Source of the DNA: Verrucomicrobiota bacterium
Lineage (GTDB): Bacteria > Verrucomicrobiota > Verrucomicrobiia > Opitutales > Opitutaceae
Reading direction: 5' to 3'
Length of the DNA stretch: 64,000 nt
NCBI GenBank assembly: GCA_016721945.1
Contig: JADKHC010000005.1
Coordinates: forward strand, 131,732-195,731
Position numbers and translations under genes: made by a program. Below the pieces are notes generated by a model. That model was not told the DNA's origin. It searched no databases and was given only the letters and a program-made list of their open reading frames with translations. This document shows positions 16,127 to 25,456 of this stretch, one piece after another. The number at the start of each line of letters is the position of its first letter. Positions within the stretch are counted from its first letter, which is position 1.

Positions 16127-18048
16127 TTGTACGAGCGGACGCTCATTTTGACGAATTCGTAGTTGAGCGTTTCGACGTTGCGTTCCGGTGCCTTGTCTTC
16201 GCCCTTGAATTCCCAGGCGGCGACATGGCCGAATTTTTCGTCGTCACGTTTGCACTCGCCGTCCGGATGCTGGAACTCTTCGCGGAAATGTCCGCCGCAG
16301 CTTTCTTCGCGGGTGAGCGCGTCACGGCACATGAGTTCGCCGAGCTCCATGAAGTCGGCCACGCGGCAAGCGCGTTCGAGCGATTGGTTGATGGAAATGC
16401 CGTCGCCGGGGACTTTGACGTTGGCGTGGAATTCTTTTCGCAGCTCGGGGATTTCTTTGAGCGCTTTCTCAAGGCCTTCCTTGTTGCGAGCCATGCCGCA
16501 GTATTTCCACATGAGCAGACCGAGGCGTTTGTGGAAGCTGGCGACGGTTTCCTTGCCGTTGTTGGCGAGGAGGCGCGTGGCGGTTTCGCGAACATCGGCT
16601 TCGGCTTTCTTGAATTCTTCGCGATCGGCGGAAGGGCGGGAGCCGGGCTTCTGCGTGGCGAGGTAATCGCCGACGGTGTACGGGATGACAAAATAACCAT
16701 CCGCCAGACCCTGCATGAGGGCGGAAGCGCCGAGGCGATTCGCGCCGTGGTCGGAGAAGTTGGCTTCACCGAGTACGAAGAGGCCGGGCACGTTGGACAT
16801 CAGGTTGTAGTCAACCCAGAGGCCGCCCATGGTGTAGTGCACCGCGGGGAAGATACGCATCGGCGTCTTGTAGCCGTTTTCGTTGGTGATCTCGTGGTAG
16901 ATGTCGAAAAGGTTACCGTAACGTTCGCGTACGCCGTCTTCGCCGAGACGCTTGATGGCGTCAGCAAAGTCGAGGTAAACGCCGAGGCCGGATTCGCCAA
17001 CGCCGCGACCTTCGTCACACATGCGCATGGCGGCGCGTGACGAAACATCGCGCGGAGCCAAATTACCGAAGCTCGGATAAATGCGTTCGAGATAGTAATC
17101 GCGATCAGCTTCGGCGATGGAAGCGGGATCTTTTTTGCAGTCTTCGGCTTTCTTCGGAACCCAGATGCGTCCGTCGTTGCGGAGCGACTCCGACATGAGC
17201 GTGAGCTTCGACTGGTAGTCGCCGGAAACCGGAATGCAGGTCGGGTGAATCTGCGTGTAGCAAGGATTGCCGAAGCAGGCGCCTTTTTTGTAGGCGCGCC
17301 AGATAGCGGTCGCGTGCGACTGACGGGCGTAAGTGGAGAGATTGAAAACATTGCCGTAGCCGCCGGTAGCGAGGATGACGGCGTCAGCAGCCCAGCGGCG
17401 GATCGCGCCGTTGTTGAGGTTGCGGGTGATGATGCCCTTGGCCTGGCCGTCAACGAGAACGAGATCGCTCATCTCTTCGTTGGGGAACATTTCAACACCG
17501 CCAGAACCGACTTCCTTCATCAGCGCAGAATAAGCACCGAGGAGCAATTGCTGGCCGGTCTGACCGCGAGCGTAGAATGTGCGGGAAACCTGCGCGCCGC
17601 CGAAGGAACGGTTGGCGAGAAGGCCGCCGTATTCGCGGGCGAACGGTACGCCTTGCGCGGCGCATTGATCGATGATGTTGACGGAAACTTCGGCGAGACG
17701 ATGGACGTTGGCTTCACGAGCGCGGTAGTCGCCGCCCTTGAGCGTGTCATAGAAAAGTCGATACACGCTGTCGCCGTCGTTCTGGTAATTCTTGGCGGCG
17801 TTGATGCCACCTTGAGCGGCGATCGAGTGAGCGCGGCGCGGGCTATCGTGGTAAACGAAGCACTTCACCTTGTAGCCGAGCTCGGAGAGCGTGGCTGCGG
17901 CCGATGCACCGGCGAGACCGGCACCGACGACGATGACCTCGTATTTGCGCTTGTTGGCGGGGTTAACGAGCTTCAGGGCCTCCGCCTTGTACTTGCTCCA
18001 CTTTTGGGGAAGCGGACCGGAGGGAATTTTGGACTCTAGGTTAGCCAT
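16123..18048 (-). CDS. sdhA: Succinate dehydrogenase flavoprotein subunit
   Basis: 641 residues from the ATG at 18048. The FAD-binding Rossmann motif is near residue 40 (VIVVGAGLAGASAAATLSELG), followed by the flavin-linkage segment with HSIAAQGGINAAKNY. The substrate-site region has HPTCIPVSG, and the capping region ends with a C-terminal HFREEFQHPDGECKRDD. It oxidises succinate to fumarate on the cytoplasmic face. Length and sequence fit the SdhA/FrdA form of Bacillus- and Bacteroides-type enzymes. The start overlaps the end of sdhC by 8 bp (ATGGCTAA), a sign of translational coupling. The frame is open to 18192 but that would lie within sdhC. Confidence 0.95.
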   Translation of the reverse strand: MANLESKIPSGPLPQKWSKYKAEALKLVNPANKRKYEVIVVGAGLAGASAAATLSELGYKVKCFVYHDSPRRAHSIAAQGGINAAKNYQNDGDSVYRLFYDTLKGGDYRAREANVHRLAEVSVNIIDQCAAQGVPFAREYGGLLANRSFGGAQVSRTFYARGQTGQQLLLGAYSALMKEVGSGGVEMFPNEEMSDLVLVDGQAKGIITRNLNNGAIRRWAADAVILATGGYGNVFNLSTYARQSHATAIWRAYKKGACFGNPCYTQIHPTCIPVSGDYQSKLTLMSESLRNDGRIWVPKKAEDCKKDPASIAEADRDYYLERIYPSFGNLAPRDVSSRAAMRMCDEGRGVGESGLGVYLDFADAIKRLGEDGVRERYGNLFDIYHEITNENGYKTPMRIFPAVHYTMGGLWVDYNLMSNVPGLFVLGEANFSDHGANRLGASALMQGLADGYFVIPYTVGDYLATQKPGSRPSADREEFKKAEADVRETATRLLANNGKETVASFHKRLGLLMWKYCGMARNKEGLEKALKEIPELRKEFHANVKVPGDGISINQSLERACRVADFMELGELMCRDALTREESCGGHFREEFQHPDGECKRDDEKFGHVAAWEFKGEDKAPERNVETLNYEFVKMSVRSYK

Positions 18049-18868
18049 GGCGGGGAAAGTTATTTGGTTTCGCAGCGGAAGTGGAGGGACAGCAGGAACC
18101 GCAGGCGGCGGCCGCAGCCGTACCGGGAGCGGGTTTGGCGATACCTGATAGTATGGCACCAGGAATCGAAAGACTGCCGAGGAAATAAACAACGCAAGCG
18201 AGCATCACCGCGCGACGGAGGCAGCAGCCCCACTTGTGATTACGCAGTCCGACCGTCTGAAACATCGAATCCGCGCCGTGCATGACGTGGACCGTCAGCA
18301 AGCCGACCGCTATGACGTAGAAAAGCGAGACGTAGGGATTCTGGAATCCGAGATAAACCATGGAGTAAACGTCGTGTACAACGTCGCCCTTCGAGGCGAG
18401 CGGCACACCGAACTCACGTGCATCTTCGGTCATGGTCCACTCGGTAAGATGCGACTTGAACGTATTTTTTTGCACCGCACCAACCGTGAAGTGCGCGATG
18501 TGATAAACAATGAAGGCCGCAACCACGACACCGGTCATGCGCATGTAGCGAGAGGCAAAGGTGGCGCTGAGCCACTTATTGACGCCATATTTCTCCGGGC
18601 CGCGCGCGAGTCGGCTCTCAATCGTGAGCGTGACTGCCGCCCAGATGTGGATGACGGTGCAGGCAAGCAGAACCAACCGCACGAGCCAAAGCGCCGGCCC
18701 GAGTCCTTGGAGGAACGAGGCGTAGCCATTGATGTGATCCGGATGGAGGAAAATCTGGAGGTTACCCACCAAATGGCCGAAGGCGAATCCGACGAGGATC
18801 AAGCCGGTGATCGCCATCAGGAATTTGCGGCCGATGGAGGAGCGGAATAAATTGACGATGGAATTCAT
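18041..18868 (-). CDS. sdhC: Succinate dehydrogenase cytochrome b subunit (single large form)
   Basis: 275 residues with five predicted membrane spans: about 15-35 (FLMAITGLILVGFAFGHLVGN), 60-80, 105-125, 175-195 and 225-245. Histidines in the spans (FGHLVGN, VIHIWAAV, VYHIAHF, VHVMHG) are the candidate ligands for the two haems of a type-B succinate:quinone oxidoreductase. The C-terminal tail is Ala/Cys/Pro-rich (AACGSCCPSTSA), which is unusual for the family and may be a lineage-specific extension. It anchors SdhAB and reduces quinone. It is the first gene of the operon and overlaps sdhA. Confidence 0.92.
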   Translation of the reverse strand: MNSIVNLFRSSIGRKFLMAITGLILVGFAFGHLVGNLQIFLHPDHINGYASFLQGLGPALWLVRLVLLACTVIHIWAAVTLTIESRLARGPEKYGVNKWLSATFASRYMRMTGVVVAAFIVYHIAHFTVGAVQKNTFKSHLTEWTMTEDAREFGVPLASKGDVVHDVYSMVYLGFQNPYVSLFYVIAVGLLTVHVMHGADSMFQTVGLRNHKWGCCLRRAVMLACVVYFLGSLSIPGAILSGIAKPAPGTAAAAACGSCCPSTSAAKPNNFPRHG

Positions 18869-19464
18869 CGCGGAACGGATGACAGGTGTTTGAAGGTTTA
18901 ACTGAGCTACACGGACGAAATAACAACGGGGTCGTAAACGTTGAGCGCGGGCAAGTAAAGAATTGGGAATTTAAGATTACCAAGGCAACGACGTTTTATT
19001 AGTGAGCCTTACCGGTGGAAGTAGCTGTCACGAATCCACACGTGTAGTGTCGACCACACTACATACTCAATTCGCCGATCAACATTAAACCTTAAAACCG
19101 CAATTGAACTACCAAGAAACGAAGAATCCAAAGAATGATAGATACTTGGACGTTTTGGTCGTTTCACTTGGTAAGTGAACCCTTCTTAAACGGATGCACC
19201 TACGTAATCCACTCGGCTTTGGTTCTTTGCTTCTTCGTAGTTCAATCCGGATTTCGGAATTTAGGTTAAAACCATCGCCACATCTGAGCAGAACCAGCTT
19301 ACGAGGTCATATAAGCTGCGCCCCTGCTCGTGAATGATTTAGGCGGTTAAATTATTGACACAACATTCTTGTTTGGAACTGTTTCTAACAGTTCGAATTT
19401 GTTGTTGTAAAGAATATGCAAAACACCTTTTATCTAGGTCGCCCGCTCCCTTCCCTTCCCAAAA
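18869..19464. other. AT-richer intergenic region upstream of sdhC
   Basis: No gene is seen in these 596 bp. It contains a small hairpin at 19044-19062 (GTAGTGT / ACACTAC) and a fold-back repeat (19103-19246). The sdh promoter should lie in the part nearest 18869, but I cannot point to convincing -10/-35 boxes. Confidence 0.4.
19103..19246. repeat. MITE-like fold-back element, ~30-bp imperfect inverted repeats
   Basis: The left arm (19103-19133, starting ATTGAACTACCAAGAAACG) and the right arm (19217-19246, reverse complement starting ATTGAACTACGAAGAAGC) match over about 30 bp and enclose about 83 bp with no frame. No transposase is nearby. Confidence 0.6.
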
Positions 19465-20127
19465 ATGCTCCGTATTCAGCCACGATTCATTCCCAGTTTT
19501 GCCGCTAGCGTGTTTTTACTTGTTTGCGCCATGGGCATCGCGCGCGCCGGCACAGCAACAAGCATCAGTGGACTTTATGCGACGGGATTAACTGGCAATA
19601 CTCGCGATTCAAACTGGGATATCGTTGGCAGGCAAAATGGAGCCTACGTCGTCACCAGTTCAGTCGGAGGATGGATGGCCAACCCAGCCAACGGAACTAA
19701 ATGGATTTCGTATGCTGCAAATCCATTTCTCGCCAACACCACCTACTCTTACACCCTGACATTCAACATTGCCGGAAATGGAATCAATGGCGATGTAGTG
19801 AACAACGTGGCGATCGCGATGACCCTCGCAGTCGATGACCAGGCGACCATCCTGGTAAACGGCAACTTAACTTCTCTGACGGCGAGCGGTTGGACCCAGA
19901 CCTCCACTCTCGCGCTCAATTCGAGCAATTCCACCTTCAAGCAAGGCGTGAATACTATAACCATTAACGTAGCCAATTCCGGAAATGGTGCGACAGGCCT
20001 GCTCGTCTCCTCGATCGGCGGCGTGGTACCCGAAGTGGGCACATGGATCCCTGTTCTGGGCGGTCTAGCTACTTTTGCGTGGATGCGTTTTCGTCCAAGA
20101 AAATCAGCGCTGCCCGCCGCCGTTTAA
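19465..20127 (+). CDS. Secreted PEP-CTERM-like surface protein
   Basis: 220 residues. A signal peptide (FAASVFLLVCAMGIARA) is followed by a beta-rich Asn/Thr/Ser/Gly body with no recognised domain, then a C-terminal tripartite tail: VPEVGTW, a hydrophobic span (IPVLGGLATFAWM) and a basic cluster (RFRPRK). This is the layout of PEP-CTERM sorting signals cut by exosortase, though the exact PEP-CTERM proline (VPEPGT) is Val here. The target would be the outer surface or extracellular matrix. The last 24 bp overlap the 3' end of the convergent TPR gene. Confidence 0.65.
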   Translation: MLRIQPRFIPSFAASVFLLVCAMGIARAGTATSISGLYATGLTGNTRDSNWDIVGRQNGAYVVTSSVGGWMANPANGTKWISYAANPFLANTTYSYTLTFNIAGNGINGDVVNNVAIAMTLAVDDQATILVNGNLTSLTASGWTQTSTLALNSSNSTFKQGVNTITINVANSGNGATGLLVSSIGGVVPEVGTWIPVLGGLATFAWMRFRPRKSALPAAV

Positions 20128-21936
20128 GACGGCCTCGATAATCTCTTCCTCGCGGGTCGTAAGCGTTGCAGGATCAAGCCCACGCAAGATTGGTCTGGCC
20201 TTTTCCTGCTCACCCGAGCCAGCCAAAGCCAGTCCATACGCAAACTGGATTGTCGGCGAGGCACTGTCCTTGGCAAACGCTGGCGCAACCAGTTTCAACG
20301 CCTCCGCAGAACGATCACGTGCAAAAAGTACGTAGGCATAAGTCGCCAGATAGGTCTGGTTACCTGCATTGCGCAGCATGATATCGCGAGCCAGCAACTC
20401 TGACTCTCGTTCACGATTGCCGGTCAGCACCGCAAAGAAAACATAGTTATTGGTTATGGCGTCATCGTCGGGTCGCATGGCATGCAGTTTTCTGAAAACC
20501 CGATGCTGCCCATCGGCGTCGCGTCGTACCTGATAAAAACGGGCGAGAGCACCCAATGCTTCGAACGAAACTCCCTCGCCCTGCTCGGCCGCGCGCCACC
20601 AAAGTGCCTCAGCCTCGTTAACCATTCCCCAGGAATAAAGCATGGAGCCTCCGAAAAGCGCGTGCTGAGCGTTTACCTGCGAATGATTAACCAGCGTGAG
20701 CCAGAGATTCTCCGCCTGCTTCTCGTCAGCGAGCGCACGTGCGGCCCTCAAGCCATAGGTCCAACGCAAAAAGTCCAAGTTGGCCCCCCACTCACCCTTT
20801 ATCGTCAAGGCCTGCAGTCCCGACCAATCGCTGATAATTCGAAGCGCTTCCGCTTTCGCCAGCGAGAGCGGCGGACGCTGCACGTCCTGCTCGGGCAACG
20901 AACCTAACCAATCAAGACCCACACGGCTTTCACCGATCTCGTTCAGCCAGCCCAACAGCTGCGCCGACGCCTCAGGAGTCGCTTTATGGGTCATTTTTAG
21001 CCGACCGAGTTCCTCCTCGAATTTCATTCTATCCTCCTTCGCTAAAACTCGCAGCCAATCGGGCGCGTCTGAATCCGCTTTTCCCGGGTGGGCAGAAAGG
21101 GCAAGTGCCCACTTCAACGCCGCCGGACGGTCACCGCGATCTCCTGCATCCAACAATAACAAACGCAACGCGGTCGCTCCCCACGCCGAATCCGCCGACC
21201 ACTTCTCCAACAACCCATGACCTCGTTCCCGCTCTTCCGAACCACGCGCCGCGAGTAAGCACAATCCCAGGGGGATTTCATTGGTCGCGCCCGGACCATC
21301 GAGACGCAAAGCGGCCTCAAAATGCACGACTGCTCCAGCAAAATTATGCTCACGACGTTTCAGTTCGCCCAGTAAACGTTGAGCAACCGAAGAACGATCC
21401 AGCTCCGCGTCAGAAATACTCTTCAGCGCCTGAAACATCACGTCACGCTGATCAGCCCTCAACGCCGCCCCAGCCCATTCGAGTGCATATTTGGGATTTC
21501 CCGGCCGCAGCAGCGCCGCCCGATGCGCGTACTCAACCTCCAATATTCGAGGTCCGTTCAACCGCGCCAATTCCGCTGCAAGCATCCAAAGCTCTGGCTG
21601 CTCCGGATCTTTTTCGAGAGCCTTCTGCACCACCTCAGCGGCGTAGTTTGCTTTGCCCGCCGCGATCCACTGCCGCGCCATGCTCACCGCATTGCGACCC
21701 GCCCACCAAGGACGAACCCACACAAATAAAACCGTAACCAATAAAACAATACAAATACCGGAGCCCAAGGCCCACCGGGCGGCTCGCCGGTGCTCCAAAA
21801 AGTCCAGAAGCTTCCACCATTGCTCCCCTGGCTCAAACGCCCTCAGCCACCGAAAACAACGGTTCCACCAGCCAGACGATGAACCGGCATTCTTGTTTTT
21901 CGAGGAGTCATCTTCAGGAGGCTGGGGGCTCATCAT
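20104..21936 (-). CDS. Membrane-anchored TPR-repeat protein
   Basis: 610 residues. The N-terminus is polar, with one membrane span near residues 55-75 (GSGICIVLLVTVLFVWV). The rest is helical repeat, with clear TPR-like pairs: IAAGKANYAAEVVQKALEKD, VVHFEAALRLDGPGATN and TYLATYAYVLFARDRSAEAL. Such proteins usually scaffold complexes in the periplasm or cytoplasm; there is no catalytic domain. The likely topology is N-in with TPRs periplasmic. Neighbours give no functional hint. It is convergent with the CTERM gene and overlaps it by 24 bp. Confidence 0.7.
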   Translation of the reverse strand: MMSPQPPEDDSSKNKNAGSSSGWWNRCFRWLRAFEPGEQWWKLLDFLEHRRAARWALGSGICIVLLVTVLFVWVRPWWAGRNAVSMARQWIAAGKANYAAEVVQKALEKDPEQPELWMLAAELARLNGPRILEVEYAHRAALLRPGNPKYALEWAGAALRADQRDVMFQALKSISDAELDRSSVAQRLLGELKRREHNFAGAVVHFEAALRLDGPGATNEIPLGLCLLAARGSEERERGHGLLEKWSADSAWGATALRLLLLDAGDRGDRPAALKWALALSAHPGKADSDAPDWLRVLAKEDRMKFEEELGRLKMTHKATPEASAQLLGWLNEIGESRVGLDWLGSLPEQDVQRPPLSLAKAEALRIISDWSGLQALTIKGEWGANLDFLRWTYGLRAARALADEKQAENLWLTLVNHSQVNAQHALFGGSMLYSWGMVNEAEALWWRAAEQGEGVSFEALGALARFYQVRRDADGQHRVFRKLHAMRPDDDAITNNYVFFAVLTGNRERESELLARDIMLRNAGNQTYLATYAYVLFARDRSAEALKLVAPAFAKDSASPTIQFAYGLALAGSGEQEKARPILRGLDPATLTTREEEIIEAVLNGGGQR

Positions 21937-22014
21937 GGGGCTGTTTCAGCTGACACCGATTAGACCCGACCAACTAAAAGTACACAAGAACCGTTTGCCG
22001 TCAGGGCCTTCGCT

Positions 22015-23271
22015 TCAAACCGCCAGCGGCTTAAGCAGCGAAAATTTCCCGCTCGCCGCTGGAGCGATCACGCGACGTCGAAACGCGTTCACCCGCACGC
22101 CCGCGCCCAGCATTTGCGCCAGCGCCAGCTCGACTTCCTTTGGTGCGATGTGTTCGGCCACGTAGTGAAAATCCCAGCGGTTCTCCGTCGTCTGCACGAG
22201 GCTGTAGTGCCAGCAGGCAAAATCCGCTGGCAGCGCCGCGTCCACCTCGGAAGGCGAAACTAACGAACCATCAGGACGGAAATAAAGATCGCGCTCGCGT
22301 CCGAGCAAGCGATAGCCCGTCGGCAGTTTTTTCACGATGTCGCCCGTGTGATAACGCAACAACGGCATCGCCTCGCGTCCGCGCGTGGTCACGAAAATCT
22401 GATACGTGTCGCGAAGTTTTCGATACGGCTCGAGTTCGACAAAAACGTTGCTGTCGATCACGCGCGAATCGTCTTTGAAAGCCTCTCCGATAAAAATGTA
22501 ACCAGCCTCGGTTGAGCCGTAGAGATCGACTTGAGCTGATCCCGGGAAAGCCTCTGCGACTCTACGGCTGTGTTGCACACTGGCCTTGCCGTAAGTGAGA
22601 ATGACAACCTTCACGCTCGGAACCGAGACCTTGCGGCGCAACACAGCCCGCGCAAGAAGCGCCAAATAAATCGGCTCGCCTTCGATCACTTCGGGTTGCA
22701 CCGCCTGTAATTCCAGCACGATGCGATCCCACTCCGCTTCAGGAAAAGCGAACGGATCGCTGGTCAGATTCAAGTATACGGTGCCGTCAAAATACCGGTG
22801 AGGAAACGGATGATCCTCGTACGGGCAAAGATTACTCGAACAACCCACCGGAGCCAAAATACATTTGCGATACGGGCGATCGGCATAAGGTGCCAACAGC
22901 GGATGTGCGCGGTAAGCACGCACCGTCTGCGCATTCCACCAGCCGTCTTCCATGATGACTGTCATCGGTCCCGACGTGGTGCCGGAAGTCGATTCGTATT
23001 CGAAACGCTTTTCCTGCAAGCCCCGCTCGATCTCACGATAGTCCGAGAAAAACGCCGTGTGTCCGCGCTCCACGATTTCCTTTTTCGAAAGCGCCGGGAT
23101 CTCTTTATAACACGCCCAATGCAAAGGTCCTTCGTGCAACGGGAAACGCTGCGCGTACAACGGGCTGCGCTCGTAGATACGTCGAATCTCCTGCTCCAAC
23201 AAACCGGGCAGGCGTTCGGACACGGGTTGATCGAGAACAGTAGGATCGTTGGCAAAAGCAGGCGCGGGCAT
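22015..23271 (-). CDS. PaaK-like adenylate-forming ligase
   Basis: 418 residues, close to phenylacetate-CoA ligase (PaaK) length. Adenylate-forming motifs are visible: the phosphate loop near residue 93 (YESTSGTTSGPMTV), the A5-like block DLYGSTEAGY near 250, YHTGDIVKKL near 305, and a C-terminal GKFSLLKPL with the candidate catalytic lysine. Enzymes of this group activate an acid with ATP, often as its CoA thioester. No other aromatic-degradation or biosynthesis gene is near, so the substrate is unknown. Related stand-alone PaaK/CapK-type proteins also occur in polysaccharide clusters. Confidence 0.75.
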   Translation of the reverse strand: MPAPAFANDPTVLDQPVSERLPGLLEQEIRRIYERSPLYAQRFPLHEGPLHWACYKEIPALSKKEIVERGHTAFFSDYREIERGLQEKRFEYESTSGTTSGPMTVIMEDGWWNAQTVRAYRAHPLLAPYADRPYRKCILAPVGCSSNLCPYEDHPFPHRYFDGTVYLNLTSDPFAFPEAEWDRIVLELQAVQPEVIEGEPIYLALLARAVLRRKVSVPSVKVVILTYGKASVQHSRRVAEAFPGSAQVDLYGSTEAGYIFIGEAFKDDSRVIDSNVFVELEPYRKLRDTYQIFVTTRGREAMPLLRYHTGDIVKKLPTGYRLLGRERDLYFRPDGSLVSPSEVDAALPADFACWHYSLVQTTENRWDFHYVAEHIAPKEVELALAQMLGAGVRVNAFRRRVIAPAASGKFSLLKPLAV

Positions 23272-23344
23272 GGTGCGTGGTTACAGTTTCCTAAAAGTGA
23301 TTAGGCACCTAATTGCATCTACCCGCGAAGTCAAATGACCGGGC

Positions 23345-23917
23345 TCAACCCTTCTTGATCTCCAGCCAGTACGGCCAAAAATAAAATAACGCATCGAGCA
23401 CCAGACTGTGCGTGATCTGCCTGCTGTGCGCCATGGCAAACACCTCATCCACCGGGGCGGTGACGACTTCGATTTCTTCATCCGTATCCCACTGCAATGC
23501 TTCGCTACGCACGGCTAGCTCAACAAAAACAAAATGGCAGGCGTTGCTCAGGATCGCGGGATTGGAATGTACCCGGCCGATAATCCGAGCGTTTTGCCCA
23601 GCATAACCCGTCTCCTCACGCAGTTCGCGCAGACCTGCAGCCACAGGTTCCTCACCGAGATCCATGACGCCACCCGGGATTTCAATGGAAAAATCGTCCA
23701 CACCGAACCGGAACTGCCGCACCAAAACCAACTGATGATCCGGCGTGAGCGCGATCACGTTTACCCAGTCCGGCGAATGTACGACATAGAAATCACGCTC
23801 TGCGTTACGCACGGGATGCCGATAATGCGCCGTGCGCAGGTCGAAGATGCGCGTGCGGGTAAGGATGCTCTCACCCAGCTTGTCCCAACGGGAAGGTTTC
23901 GGTTCAGGTTTGTTCAT
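23345..23917 (-). CDS. Nudix hydrolase (ADP-ribose pyrophosphatase-like)
   Basis: 190 residues from the ATG at 23917; the open frame to 23959 would run into a terminator hairpin. The complete Nudix box is near residues 94-116 (GGVMDLGEEP, then LRELREETGY, fitting Gx5Ex7REUxEExGU). The upstream VRQFRFGVDDFSIEIPGG segment is typical of ADP-ribose/sugar-nucleotide pyrophosphatases. It probably hydrolyses a nucleoside diphosphate linked to another moiety. The PaaK-like gene starts 73 bp downstream on the same strand. Confidence 0.88.
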   Translation of the reverse strand: MNKPEPKPSRWDKLGESILTRTRIFDLRTAHYRHPVRNAERDFYVVHSPDWVNVIALTPDHQLVLVRQFRFGVDDFSIEIPGGVMDLGEEPVAAGLRELREETGYAGQNARIIGRVHSNPAILSNACHFVFVELAVRSEALQWDTDEEIEVVTAPVDEVFAMAHSRQITHSLVLDALFYFWPYWLEIKKG

Positions 23918-23927
23918 CGGACAGAAA

Positions 23928-23960
23928 AATGCCCCCCGACTCGAAAGTTCGGGAGGCATT
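23928..23960 (-). terminator. Intrinsic terminator of the minus-strand LysM gene
   Basis: On the minus strand the stem AATGCCtCCCGA / TCGGGgGGCATT is followed by TTTCTG. It lies 24 bp after the LysM stop and just before the Nudix start, so the Nudix gene probably has its own promoter. Confidence 0.75.
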
Positions 23961-23984
23961 CGAAAAATGGATACTTGGCGATAA

Positions 23985-24503
23985 TTACTTCTTCGGAAGT
24001 TTGATCTTCTGGCCGACCTGGACCTTGGCCAGATTCACGCCAGGGTTGACGGCTTGAAGGTCTGCAAGGGTGCAGCCATGGGCCTTTGCAATCTTAGAAC
24101 CGTAGTCGCCACCTTTGATGACGTATTCACCTTCACCTGCAACAACCGGGCCCTTGGGGGCTTTACCAGCGGCAGGAGCTTTGGCCTTGGAGGCTTCCTT
24201 GATCTTCTCAACTTCACCACGGACTTCGCCGATTTGGGCGGCGGCGGCGGCGAACGCATCGTTCGTCTGGCGGCCGAGACTGTTAATGGTGCTATTGGCT
24301 TTCTCGGCGGCGCTTGTCGCGCTGCGGGCTTCGCTCTCAATCACATCAATCTTCGCGACTGAATCAGCAAGGCCCTCGGGCACTTTCTTGCTGAGTTTAT
24401 TAACGGAAACCAAAGCTCCGACAGAGAGAGCGAGGGCTAGCACACCGACGGCAACTCCTGCGATGGGCAGGTAGCTGTTGTTTTCGCGAGAAATAGTATC
24501 CAT
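23985..24503 (-). CDS. Membrane-anchored LysM-domain protein
   Basis: 172 residues from the ATG at 24503. One membrane span lies near residues 14-34 (LPIAGVAVGVLALALSVGAL), then a coiled coil to about residue 90 with SARSATSAAEKANSTINSL. After an Ala/Lys/Pro linker comes a LysM peptidoglycan-binding domain (EYVIKGGDYGSKIAKAHGCT ... QVGQKIKLPKK). It probably tethers the inner membrane to peptidoglycan. The tRNA-Pro gene lies about 150 bp away on the opposite strand. Confidence 0.8.
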   Translation of the reverse strand: MDTISRENNSYLPIAGVAVGVLALALSVGALVSVNKLSKKVPEGLADSVAKIDVIESEARSATSAAEKANSTINSLGRQTNDAFAAAAAQIGEVRGEVEKIKEASKAKAPAAGKAPKGPVVAGEGEYVIKGGDYGSKIAKAHGCTLADLQAVNPGVNLAKVQVGQKIKLPKK

Positions 24504-24607
24504 GAAGTGAATAGATGAGAAACTGACGGTTATTGGCAAATGGATCTCTAAGCAAGAAGAGATTACACGAATCTGTTAACAGGAATATTACAAAGCGAGG
24601 GATTACG

Positions 24608-24636
24608 TTGACAGTTGCCCAAAAGGAGAATCTTTT
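24608..24636 (+). promoter_or_regulatory. Possible sigma-70-type promoter of tRNA-Pro
   Basis: TTGACA at 24608-24613 is followed after 17 nt by TCTTTT at 24631-24636, 14 bp before the tRNA. The -35 box is consensus; the -10 box is weak. Confidence 0.4.
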
Positions 24637-24650
24637 CCGCGTTCTGATTT

Positions 24651-24727
24651 CGGGGTGTAGCTTAGTCTGGTAGAGCGCCTGGTTTGGGACCAGGAGGTCG
24701 AGAGTTCGAATCTCTCCGCCCCGACCA
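24651..24727 (+). tRNA. tRNA-Pro (anticodon TGG)
   Basis: 77 nt including an encoded 3' CCA. The acceptor CGGGGTG pairs with CGCCCCG (one G:T). The D arm contains AGCTTAGTCTGGTAGAGC, the anticodon stem CCTGG/CCAGG encloses TTTGGGA, and the T arm has GAGAGTTCGAATCTCTC. Proline anticodon TGG reads CCA and, by wobble, other CCN codons. It is alone, with no other tRNA near. Confidence 0.97.
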
Positions 24728-24748
24728 TCTTCAGCGAGGAGGATTTTT

Positions 24749-25456
24749 TTAAGGTTTGCCCGGTAGAGTAATCGCTGGAGCGCCACCCGTGGTGGTAGCG
24801 ACAGGAGCCGGGAGTGTAATACGGAGCATCATCGCACGCTGGGCCCAGGTTCCCGTGGGTTCAATTGATGTCACCTGATCAAGATACTTGAGCGCTTCAT
24901 CGTTCCGGCCAGCTACCGAGGCGTTAGAAGCAAGCTGATACGCGGCCTCGGCCCGCACAGCCTTCATCTGCTTGGCATCGCTGGCAATCTGCTTGAGCAG
25001 CGTCTCTGCCTCGGCCGACTGGCCGGCTTGGAGTTTGGAAATAGCCTGGCCAAGGCGGGCACGACCGGCAAAAGGGCCGTCCTTAATCGCTGTCGCAGCC
25101 TGATAGTTCTGTGCCGCATCGGCATATTTGCCGGCAGCATAGGCTTCGTCCGCGAGGCGCAACCAAGCAACACCTGCCAAAGAATGTCCGGCATTCGCAG
25201 TCGCGAAGGCTTTCAGTTTTTCGCTGTTAGAGGCAGCGGCGTATTCGTTGGCAACTTTCTCGTCCTGCCAGCCGCGGTAGACCGTATAGGCCCCTTGAGC
25301 GATGATCGCGAGCAGCACAACCAAGCAAAGTGTATAAACGCTCTTGGAGTTCTTTTCCCAAAAGGCATGCAGCCGGTGTTCGAACCCCGGAGTAACTGTC
25401 GGTTCGCCAGTGGTGACCGGTGTTGGATTCGGAGTGATGGGAGCGGGTGTGGACAT
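24749..25456 (-). CDS. YfgM-like TPR membrane protein
   Basis: 235 residues from the ATG at 25456. After a Pro/Thr-rich cytoplasmic N-terminus, one membrane span lies near residues 40-60 (SVYTLCLVVLLAIIAQGAYTV) and three to four TPR-like units follow (AGVAWLRLADEAYAAGKYAD, ARLGQAISKLQAGQSAEA, AAYQLASNASVAGRNDEAL). This matches the layout of the YfgM/TPR_21 family, which in E. coli is a periplasmic ancillary partner of SecYEG. The C-terminus is Pro/Thr-rich. It ends 22 bp from the tRNA. Confidence 0.7.
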   Translation of the reverse strand: MSTPAPITPNPTPVTTGEPTVTPGFEHRLHAFWEKNSKSVYTLCLVVLLAIIAQGAYTVYRGWQDEKVANEYAAASNSEKLKAFATANAGHSLAGVAWLRLADEAYAAGKYADAAQNYQAATAIKDGPFAGRARLGQAISKLQAGQSAEAETLLKQIASDAKQMKAVRAEAAYQLASNASVAGRNDEALKYLDQVTSIEPTGTWAQRAMMLRITLPAPVATTTGGAPAITLPGKP

